From Pseudomonadota bacterium (GTDB lineage: Bacteria; Myxococcota_A; Polyangia; Polyangiales; Ga0077539): DNA of 5,377 nt. Positions within the stretch are counted from its first letter, which is position 1, and each line of letters starts with the position of its first letter. Where the stretch lies: contig JAEYZO010000256.1 in assembly GCA_023428035.1 (NCBI GenBank), positions 1 through 5,377 on the forward strand, given 5' to 3'. Made by a program: the position numbers and the translations under genes. The notes under the pieces are model-generated. The model was not told the DNA's origin. It was given only the letters and a program-made list of their open reading frames with translations, and did no database searches. Below are positions 1-4,089 of the stretch, in pieces.

Positions 1-180
1 GGCCAGGGCGGACTGCGGCTCACACCCAGCCACCAGGGACAGGCCCACCGAGAGGGCGACGCCTGTCCCCACGGAGCGCGTCGTCTCGGGGCCGAAGGGC
101 GCGTCGCAGAAGGGACACTGCCGCTCGTACGGGTGCGCGGGGCGGTTACACGCGGGGCAGAACACGAATCGCGGCGCCAT
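1..180 (-). CDS. Partial small protein: two Cys-x2-Cys knuckles followed by a lipobox-like hydrophobic segment
   Basis: This frame is open from an ATG at 180 to the left edge, so only the first 60 residues are visible. They begin MAPRFVFCPACNRP. C8/C11 and C22/C25 (CPAC, CPFC) form a zinc-ribbon-like pair of knuckles. After about 10 polar residues comes a hydrophobic stretch (about residues 40-52) ending LSLVAGCEP, which resembles a lipobox with Cys53 or a short transmembrane helix. The start is supported by GGAG (189-192), 8 nt upstream of the ATG. The gene lies 62 bp downstream of the radical SAM/SPASM gene on the same strand, so the two may be co-transcribed. Small Myxococcota proteins of this shape exist as far as I recall, but I cannot name a function. 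The link to the radical SAM enzyme is inference. The missing C-terminus is where a modification motif would be expected. Confidence 0.72.
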   Translation of the reverse strand, partial: MAPRFVFCPACNRPAHPYERQCPFCDAPFGPETTRSVGTGVALSVGLSLVAGCEPQSALA

Positions 181-191
181 GGGTGGTGCTC

Positions 192-203
192 CGATATGTA
201 TCG
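192..203. promoter_or_regulatory. AT-rich 12-bp palindrome upstream of the partial small gene
   Basis: The sequence CGATA-TG-TATCG has perfect 5-bp arms around a 2-nt centre. It sits in the 62-bp gap between the radical SAM gene and the downstream small gene, and stands out as the only AT-rich patch nearby. It directly abuts the GGAG of the small gene. It could be an operator, part of a -10 element for an internal promoter, or chance. A start site set by this patch would fall at or inside the Shine-Dalgarno sequence, which weakens the promoter reading. Confidence 0.25.
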
Positions 204-242
204 CAACGCAGGGTCCGTCGGTGAGTGACTCCGTGACCGTCG

Positions 243-1457
243 TCAGCGGACGACCGGGAGGCGGGCGCGGGGCTGCGGGCGAGCGGTGACGGCCACGGGC
301 GCGCAGGGTTCTTCGACGAGCTCCCAGCGGCCGTGGTCGAAGGGGAGCCCCGGCGCGGGCTCGACGCGCACGAGGCGCTCGCGCAGTCCGCGGCGGGCGA
401 GCTCCAGCGCGCGGTGGTGGCAGTAGGGGTTGTTGCCCGGTCGGCCGAAGAAGACGTGCGAGGTCCAGGTGCAGCCGCCGCGGCAGGCGTCGGCGTAGTA
501 GCAGCCGCGGCAGAAGCCCCAGAGGTCGTCGACGGTGCGGTCGCGGGTGTAGCGCAGCTCGCGGGAGCGCTCCCAGACCTCGCGGATCGGTCGCTCCCTC
601 ACGTTGCCCCCGACCCAGGGCGAGGTCGGCAGCGAGGGGCAGCCCTTGATGGAGCCGTCGCTCTCGATGCCGAGGAGGTGCGTGCCCGCGGTGCAGCCGG
701 GCACGAGGGTGTCGGGCCGTACCGTGCCGCGCAGCACCGACTCGTAGGGGCCGAAGTAGCCCACGTTGTTGCCCGGCCACAGCGCCACCGAGCGCTCGGC
801 CCCGCGCGCCGCGAGCGACGCCAGCAGCGGGAACACCTCGATCAGCTCCCACGGTTGCAGCAGCCACTCGGGCCGCTCGGCCGCGCGCCCCATCGGGACG
901 GTGAGCGCGATCTGCCACGCGAAGCAGCCGCGGTCGGCCATCAGCTCGAGCACCGCGGGCAGGTCGGGGACGCTCAGCCGGTTGACCTGGCTGTTGACCG
1001 ACACCGGCACCCCCGCGTCGAGGAGGTTGTCGATCGCCGCGAGCGCCGCGTCGAAGCTGCCGTCAAGCCCGCGCTGCTGGTCGTGCGCGGCGCGCAGCCC
1101 GTCGAGGGAGACCGACACGCTCTCGACCCCCGCGTCGCGCGCGGCGCGGGCGCGCTCGGGGGTCATCCCTCGGCCGCCGGTGGGCATCGTGCACGACATC
1201 CCCGCGGCGCGGACGGCTGCGATCACGTCGGTCCACGACTCGTGCAGGTAGGCCTCGCCGCCGATGAGGGTGACCTCGGTGGCGCCCATCTCCGCGAGCT
1301 GCCGCACGACCTCGAGGGCCTCGTCGCGGCCGAGCTCGTCGGCGCGGGGGCGACCCGCGCGGGAGCCGCAGTGTCGGCAGGCGAGGTCGCAGCGGAGCGT
1401 GAGCTCCCACACCACGTAGGTGAGCCCCATGGCGGGCGTCGGCGCGACGCGGGACAT
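243..1457 (-). CDS. Radical SAM/SPASM domain protein, probable peptide or protein maturase
   Basis: The protein has 404 residues. The SAM-binding 4Fe-4S motif is CDLACRHC (C23, C27, C30: Cys-x3-Cys-x2-Cys). IGGE at 65-68 is the GGE-type SAM-contact strand, and VSVSLDG (114-120) is a typical barrel strand. The C-terminal SPASM domain is complete: C255-x12-G-x4-C273, then C316-x2-C319-x5-C325-x3-C329, then C346, giving ligands for two auxiliary clusters. The tail includes GRPGNNPYCHHRAL (338-351). SPASM enzymes usually install thioether, C-C or related modifications on ribosomally made peptides or proteins; this is family knowledge. The WGFCRGCYYADACRGGC and GRPGNNPYC segments recall the 'GDL motif peptide-associated' maturase subfamily, but that is from memory. 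No obvious precursor peptide is visible; the nearest co-directional gene is the partial one ending at position 1. No strong Shine-Dalgarno precedes the ATG at 1457. Met10 (1430) is an alternative start. All cluster ligands are present. Confidence 0.93.
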   Translation of the reverse strand: MSRVAPTPAMGLTYVVWELTLRCDLACRHCGSRAGRPRADELGRDEALEVVRQLAEMGATEVTLIGGEAYLHESWTDVIAAVRAAGMSCTMPTGGRGMTPERARAARDAGVESVSVSLDGLRAAHDQQRGLDGSFDAALAAIDNLLDAGVPVSVNSQVNRLSVPDLPAVLELMADRGCFAWQIALTVPMGRAAERPEWLLQPWELIEVFPLLASLAARGAERSVALWPGNNVGYFGPYESVLRGTVRPDTLVPGCTAGTHLLGIESDGSIKGCPSLPTSPWVGGNVRERPIREVWERSRELRYTRDRTVDDLWGFCRGCYYADACRGGCTWTSHVFFGRPGNNPYCHHRALELARRGLRERLVRVEPAPGLPFDHGRWELVEEPCAPVAVTARPQPRARLPVVR

Positions 1458-1512
1458 CGCGCCGGCGACGATACACCGCGCCCCAGCGCTGCGCGGGGTG
1501 TACTCCGGAAGG
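1458..1512. promoter_or_regulatory. Short divergent intergenic region with an imperfect dyad
   Basis: These 55 bp separate the divergent radical SAM and PaiB-family genes and must hold at least part of both promoters. TACACC (1472-1477) is mirrored by GGTGTA (1497-1502), and AGCGCT (1485-1490) sits almost exactly between them (centres differ by half a base). GATACA (1470-1475) is the only AT-rich patch and could act as a -10 element in either direction. A transcription factor could bind the dyad and control both genes. PaiB itself is a candidate, since it is known as a negative regulator in Bacillus, but nothing in the sequence proves this. Confidence 0.3.
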
Positions 1513-2124
1513 ATGAGCTACGGCGACGTCTTCCGCGTGACCGACCGCGACGCGCTCTGGGCCCTGGTCGAGGCGCACCCGCTCGCGTGCCTCGTCGTCG
1601 TCGACGGCGGCGAGCCCGTGATCGCGCACGCGCCGCTGATCCTCCGCGGCGACTCGCTGGAGGGCCACGTGGCGCGGGGCAACCCCCTGGCGCGGCACGC
1701 GCTCGACGGCTCGGCGGTGACGGCGCTCTTTCAGGGGCCCGACGCCTACGTCTCGCCGCGGTGGTACGCGCGCCCCCGCGAGCAGGTGCCGACCTGGAAC
1801 TACGCCGTGGTCCGCGTGTGGGGCCGCCTCTCGGCCATGGACGGCGACGGCGCGCTCCGGCACCTCGACGCTCTGTCTCAGCGCTTCGAGGGCGAGGGCG
1901 CTGACGCTTGGCGCGCGTCGTGGCTCGACGCCGAGGCGCTCGCCGCGATGGCCCGCGGCGTCGTGGCGTTTCGCGTCCAGGTCGACCGCGTCGAGGGCCG
2001 CTTCAAGCTGAGCCAGAACCGCGACGAGGGAGACCGACGGAGCGTGGAGTCCGCGCTGCTCGCGCGAGGGGCGCGCGGCGACGAGGCGGTGGCGGCTCTG
2101 ATGCGCGCGGGGGCGAGGTCGTGA
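1513..2124 (+). CDS. paiB: PaiB-family FMN-binding negative transcriptional regulator
   Basis: The 203-residue product matches the usual PaiB length of about 200-210. Family signatures appear in order: an N-terminal MSYGDVF like the usual MYxPxxF, HAPLIL (39-44), GHVARGNP (51-58), FQGPDAYVSPRWY (73-85), VPTWNY (92-97) and the C-terminal EGRFKLSQNR (161-170). The fold is an FMN-binding split barrel. In Bacillus subtilis, PaiB acts with the acetyltransferase PaiA to repress sporulation and protease genes; no PaiA partner is visible here, so the role may be FMN-dependent sensing or a flavin-linked reaction. I chose ATG 1513 because it fits the family N-terminus and GGAAGG lies directly in front. 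The frame is open upstream to 1420 (alternative ATG) and includes GTG 1498, but those starts would add non-family residues and overlap the divergent gene or its promoter. The gene is a single unit; convergent genes follow. Confidence 0.92.
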   Translation: MSYGDVFRVTDRDALWALVEAHPLACLVVVDGGEPVIAHAPLILRGDSLEGHVARGNPLARHALDGSAVTALFQGPDAYVSPRWYARPREQVPTWNYAVVRVWGRLSAMDGDGALRHLDALSQRFEGEGADAWRASWLDAEALAAMARGVVAFRVQVDRVEGRFKLSQNRDEGDRRSVESALLARGARGDEAVAALMRAGARS

Positions 2125-2438
2125 GCCGCGAGGCGTGAGCGCGTCGCGTGAAGCGGCCGGGATCACCTACGGAGCCGGCGGGTGGGTGTCGGTTCGACGG
2201 TCGCGCCGTCACGGCGGTGAGGTCACGATCAACGACTTCGGCGCTTCGGCCCCGCGGGCTGAAGCCCTATCACTTCTACACATCTCGACCCGATCGCAGG
2301 CGACGTGCGGTGGCGCTGGTGGAGGCGCGCGGCGTGGCGCTTCGGTCCCGCGCACGACCACCCCCTCGCCCGCGCCGCGTGGGTCGTTCTCCATCGGCCT
2401 CCGCGCCGAGGGTACACCGGGCGGGGCGAGACGCGCGC
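2125..2438. other. Intergenic region of about 314 bp between convergent genes
   Basis: I see no convincing gene here. Frames are open on both strands, but they give Arg/Pro/Ala-rich translations with no recognisable motif, typical of GC-rich non-coding DNA. Visible structure consists of a short direct repeat GCGTGA (2134-2139 and 2146-2151), two overlapping small inverted repeats around 2196-2216 (GACGG/CCGTC and CGCCG/CGGCG), a strong hairpin at 2243-2265, and a less GC-rich stretch at about 2266-2290. The region is the 3' end zone for both the PaiB-family gene (plus) and the lipoprotein gene (minus). Confidence 0.6.
2243..2265. terminator. Hairpin in the convergent intergenic region, possible bidirectional terminator
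   Basis: GCTTCGGCCC pairs with GGGCTGAAGC around a CGC loop. The stem is 10 bp, with one G-U wobble when read on the plus strand. It lies 119 bp after the PaiB-family stop and about 173 bp after the lipoprotein stop, between convergent genes where a bidirectional terminator is expected. No T-run follows on either strand (CCTATCACTT on plus), so it is not a classic intrinsic terminator. It may instead be a transcript-stabilising hairpin or a copy of a dispersed intergenic repeat. Confidence 0.4.
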
Positions 2439-2918
2439 TCAGGCGCCGGGCTGCGCGCTCACGCAGATGGGGTGCGTGCCCGCCTTGTCGGTGTAGCTCC
2501 CGCAGCGGTCTCCCTCGGCGCAGTCGCAGTCGGCGCGGCAGGGCCGCCAGCAGAAGTGCTGCGCGACGAAGCCCGAGAAGGTGAGGCACTCGTAGCCGGC
2601 GCCGCACGCGGGCGACGAAGGGTCGCACATCGCCCGGTCGGGGGTGCGAGCGATGGCGGGGCGCGCGCACGCGTCACCCGCGACGTCGATGGGCGAAGCT
2701 GTGTCGGTGGGCGAGCCTGCGTCCGTGGTGCCGGTGTCGGTGGGCGAGCCTGCGTCGGTGGGCGAGCCTGCGTCGGTGGTTGACCCGGTGTCCGTCGTGG
2801 GGCCCGCGTCCGTCGAACCGGTGTCGACAGGAGTCGACGCGTCCTGGGTCGACGAGGTGGAGCCGCAGGCGACGAGCGCCGCGGCGAGGACGAGGGGTGC
2901 GAAGCGAAGGTGTCTCAT
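2439..2918 (-). CDS. Cys-rich lipoprotein with low-complexity Thr/Asp/Gly/Ser/Pro linker
   Basis: The 159-residue product starts MRHLRFAPLVLAAALVACGS, a type II signal peptide with lipobox LVAC, lipidated at C18. Residues 19-82 form a linker of SPTDTG, TTDAG and SPTDAG units, likely flexible and surface-exposed. Residues 84-152 form a small domain with ten Cys (84, 98, 105, 111, 123, 127, 131, 133, 139, 152), an even number that fits five disulfides outside the cytoplasm. CRADCDCAEGDRC (127-139) resembles the C-x-x-D-x-DC-x-x-G-x-x-C modules frequent in Myxococcota surface proteins. Function unknown; it is probably an outer-membrane or cell-surface anchored protein. No Shine-Dalgarno is close to the ATG: the nearest GGAGG core is about 19 nt away, too far. 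The gene lies 87 bp downstream of the membrane protein gene on the same strand and may have its own promoter. Confidence 0.85.
   Translation of the reverse strand: MRHLRFAPLVLAAALVACGSTSSTQDASTPVDTGSTDAGPTTDTGSTTDAGSPTDAGSPTDTGTTDAGSPTDTASPIDVAGDACARPAIARTPDRAMCDPSSPACGAGYECLTFSGFVAQHFCWRPCRADCDCAEGDRCGSYTDKAGTHPICVSAQPGA
2701..2774. repeat. Coding repeats in the lipoprotein linker
   Basis: A 23-bp unit (GTGTCGGTGGGCGAGCCTGC plus GTC) occurs exactly at 2701-2723 and 2734-2756. A third copy with one mismatch is at 2752-2774, overlapping the second. Spacings are 33 and 18 bp, both multiples of 3, so changes in copy number keep the frame. More degenerate units continue to about 2830. They encode the SPTD(T/A)G repeats. 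This is a candidate site for length variation by slippage or recombination. Confidence 0.8.
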
Positions 2919-2927
2919 GGCGCTGAC

Positions 2928-2956
2928 AGTGGAGCACCCTCCGCGCGGGTTGTGAA
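2928..2956 (-). promoter_or_regulatory. Candidate promoter for the lipoprotein gene, near-leaderless
   Basis: On the minus strand TTCACA (2956-2951, five of six matches to TTGACA) is followed after 17 nt by TCCACT (2933-2928, three of six matches to TATAAT). Transcription would begin around 2921, only about 3 nt before the ATG. That would fit the absence of a Shine-Dalgarno sequence. The -10 match is poor, so this is only a candidate. Confidence 0.28.
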
Positions 2957-2982
2957 CGCGGGCCGCGGGCTCGACGACGCTA

Positions 2983-2995
2983 CGCGAAGCTCGCG
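2983..2995 (-). terminator. Small hairpin after the membrane protein gene
   Basis: CGCGA/TCGCG arms (5 bp) surround a 3-nt loop. The hairpin sits 11 bp past the stop of the membrane protein gene. There is no T-run, so it is weak as a terminator; read-through into the lipoprotein gene remains possible. Confidence 0.22.
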
Positions 2996-3005
2996 CCCGG
3001 CGCGC

Positions 3006-3554
3006 TCACCGGGCCTCGGCCTCCTCCCACAGCGCCTGCCACGCTCGCGCCTCGCGCAGCGCGCGACGTCGACGCCGGGAGTAGTACGCCATCGTCCCCG
3101 CGAGGATCGCCGCCGCGACGCCGAAGCCCACCAGGGCTCGCCACGGCTCGGCGCTGTAGAGCGCCCAGCGCGCGCGGATCAGCACGGGGGCCCACAGGGC
3201 CACCGCGAGGCCCATCACCGCCGTCCACGCGAGGGCGAAGGAGAACCACCGCGCCTCGGCCTGGCGCCGCGCGAGGGTCGCGGCGAGGTGCGCGCGCACC
3301 GTGTCTCCCCGGGGCGCCCACTGCCCGCGGTAGACGAAGGCGAGGTAGCCCACCCACGCGGCCATCCCCGCGGTCGACGCGCAGGCCATCGGCAGGAGCG
3401 CCGGCGCGCCGCGGCGCGCGATGAGCGCCCACCAGAACACGCAGACGCCCGTCGCGGCGACGAGCTCCAACGCCGTCCCTACCCAGAGACGCCGCGTCTC
3501 TCGACGCACCTGCGCCGAGAGCGAGGCCGCGTCGGGGAGCGTCGACGGGGTCAC
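3006..3554 (-). CDS. Four-helix membrane protein paired with the sigma-like gene, possible anti-sigma or regulator
   Basis: The 182-residue reading starts from GTG 3554. Four hydrophobic segments lie at about 24-46, 51-75, 103-125 and 138-158, with Arg-rich edges (RRETRR at 17-22; SRRRRRALREAR at 159-170) and a cytoplasmic-looking charged tail. The pattern YRGQWAPRGDT...HLAATLARR between helices 2 and 3 recalls membrane proteins encoded after ECF sigma genes in Myxococcota and gammaproteobacteria (from memory). It may be a membrane-anchored partner of the sigma factor. The same frame is coding-like upstream to about 3596 (DEWQAWQDDYLGAD, almost all G/C third positions), but has no start there, so the true N-terminus seems lost or supplied by a frameshift from the upstream gene. 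GTG 3554 has no Shine-Dalgarno; GTGA overlaps the stop of a 14-codon frame starting at 3595. Confidence 0.78.
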   Translation of the reverse strand: MTPSTLPDAASLSAQVRRETRRLWVGTALELVAATGVCVFWWALIARRGAPALLPMACASTAGMAAWVGYLAFVYRGQWAPRGDTVRAHLAATLARRQAEARWFSFALAWTAVMGLAVALWAPVLIRARWALYSAEPWRALVGFGVAAAILAGTMAYYSRRRRRALREARAWQALWEEAEAR

Positions 3555-3591
3555 GTCAGCGCCGAGGTAGTCGTCCTGCCAGGCCTGCCAC

Positions 3592-3906
3592 TCATCGGGG
3601 TCCTGCGGGGTCGACGCGGGCGTCGTGGGCGCGCTGCTGGGTCGCGGCGGCGAGGGCGGCGTTGTGGGCCACGCGCAGCGCGAAGGTCCGCACGCTGCTC
3701 TCCCCGCGGAACTGTGGGAGCGCGCGGCAGAGGGCGAGGGCGATCTCCTGCGAGAGGTCGGCGCGCTGGTCGGCGCTGCGGGCGTAGGTCGCGGCCACGC
3801 GGCGCAGGCTGCTCCCGTCGAGCGACAGCACCGACGCGAGGTCGACGGCTGCGGCCTCGGTGGCGCGGGGCGCGGTCTCGTCGATGCGATCGGGCAACGC
3901 GGCCAT
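3592..3906 (-). CDS. ECF-type sigma factor region 2 only; region 4 missing (truncated or split sigma)
   Basis: The 104-residue product contains a clear sigma-70 region 2. LRRVAATYARSADQRADLSQ (34-53) covers 2.1 and the start of 2.2. DLSQEIALALCRALPQF (50-66) is the core-RNA-polymerase-binding helix. RGESSVRTFALRVAHNAAL (67-85) corresponds to 2.3/2.4, which melts and reads the -10 element. An ECF sigma normally continues for another 80 or so residues with a helix-turn-helix region 4 for the -35 element. Here the frame stops at TGA 3592, and no region 4 is found in any frame before the membrane protein. Proposed start is ATG 3906, with GAG adjacent and no strong Shine-Dalgarno; a candidate promoter very close upstream suggests a leaderless message. 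The stop lies 37 bp before the GTG of the membrane protein. Possible readings are a decayed sigma gene, a split sigma (Bacillus SigO-RsoA is a precedent for separate regions), a frameshifted fusion, or a sequence error. Confidence 0.8.
   Translation of the reverse strand: MAALPDRIDETAPRATEAAAVDLASVLSLDGSSLRRVAATYARSADQRADLSQEIALALCRALPQFRGESSVRTFALRVAHNAALAAATQQRAHDARVDPAGPR
3595..3612 (-). other. Frame switch between sigma region 2 and the membrane protein
   Basis: Codons read GAC CCC GCA GGA CCC CGA, then TGA. Skipping one base at CCCC (3600-3597) gives CCC GAT GAG TGG CAG, which runs open into the membrane protein frame. The joined frame from 3906 to 3006 would encode 299 residues. Third-position G/C shifts from one frame to the other in this interval, which supports a genuine switch. 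GACCCCG occurs at 3612-3606, 3602-3596 and 3552-3546, so microhomology for a deletion exists. Whether it is programmed +1 frameshifting, an indel, a deletion scar or a read error cannot be told from one sequence. Confidence 0.6.
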
Positions 3907-3914
3907 CTCGGCCC

Positions 3915-3946
3915 GTGACAGAGGGCCGCCGCGCCGGATCCTTACA
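3915..3946 (-). promoter_or_regulatory. Candidate ECF-type promoter of the sigma-like gene
   Basis: On the minus strand TGTAAGGAT (3946-3938) is followed after about 17 nt by TGTCAC (3920-3915), 8 nt before the ATG at 3906. TGTAA-type -35 elements with a GTC-containing -10 are used by several ECF groups, and ECF genes are often self-activated. Transcription would start at or next to the ATG, giving a leaderless message. This is a pattern match only. Confidence 0.3.
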
Positions 3947-3952
3947 GGAAAA

Positions 3953-3970
3953 GCGACGCCCCCGCGTCGC
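3953..3970 (-). terminator. Perfect 7-bp inverted repeat followed by TTTT on the minus strand
   Basis: On the minus strand GCGACGC-GGGG-GCGTCGC is followed at once by TTTTCC, the shape of a short intrinsic terminator. It lies 47 bp upstream of the sigma-like ATG and about 120 bp upstream of the divergent secreted-protein gene. No minus-strand gene precedes it in the window, so a terminator would have to act on a long leader or on antisense transcription from within the divergent gene. It may equally be an operator. Confidence 0.4.
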
Positions 3971-4059
3971 CGCCATCTCAGTACGGGAGCGAACGGCCGG
4001 AGCGCGCGACACGGTGGCGGCGGCGCCCATGCCGCGCGCGCCGCGTCGAGGGCCCCGGC

Positions 4060-4082
4060 TACGATGCGCGCCTCACCGGGAG
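4060..4082 (+). promoter_or_regulatory. Possible -10 element and Shine-Dalgarno of the lamin-tail gene
   Basis: TACGAT (4060-4065) matches four of six -10 consensus bases, but no -35 element is evident 17 bp upstream. GGGAG (4078-4082) lies 7 nt before ATG 4090 and is a good ribosome binding site that fixes the start. The ribosome site is well supported and the -10 call is weak. Confidence 0.45.
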
Positions 4083-4089
4083 ACCCACG

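Noticed and set aside
181..242. Hairpin GGTCAC...GTCACTCACC as terminator after the radical SAM gene
   Set aside because: Pairing is broken and there is no T-run; transcription probably continues into the small gene.
1420..1512. Longer N-terminus for the PaiB-family protein
   Set aside because: The extra 31 residues have no family match and would overlap the start of the divergent radical SAM gene; GTG 1498 is possible but lacks support.
333..1904. A 523-codon open frame on the plus strand across the radical SAM gene
   Set aside because: It is antisense to a well-supported enzyme; the translation is Arg/Ala/Gly-rich with no motif, as expected for the mirror of GC-rich coding DNA.
2701..2774. 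CRISPR-like array
   Set aside because: Repeats are spaced by only 18-33 bp, overlap each other, contain no unique spacers and encode a protein linker.
2135..2783. Several open frames on both strands over the intergenic region and the lipoprotein tail
   Set aside because: All give Arg/Ala-rich translations without motifs. The lipoprotein frame explains 2439-2918, and nothing recognisable remains in 2125-2438.
3551..4030. A 159-codon minus-strand frame overlapping the sigma-like gene, considered as a source of the missing region 4
   Set aside because: It is Arg/Pro-rich and out of frame with region 2; no helix-turn-helix pattern is present.
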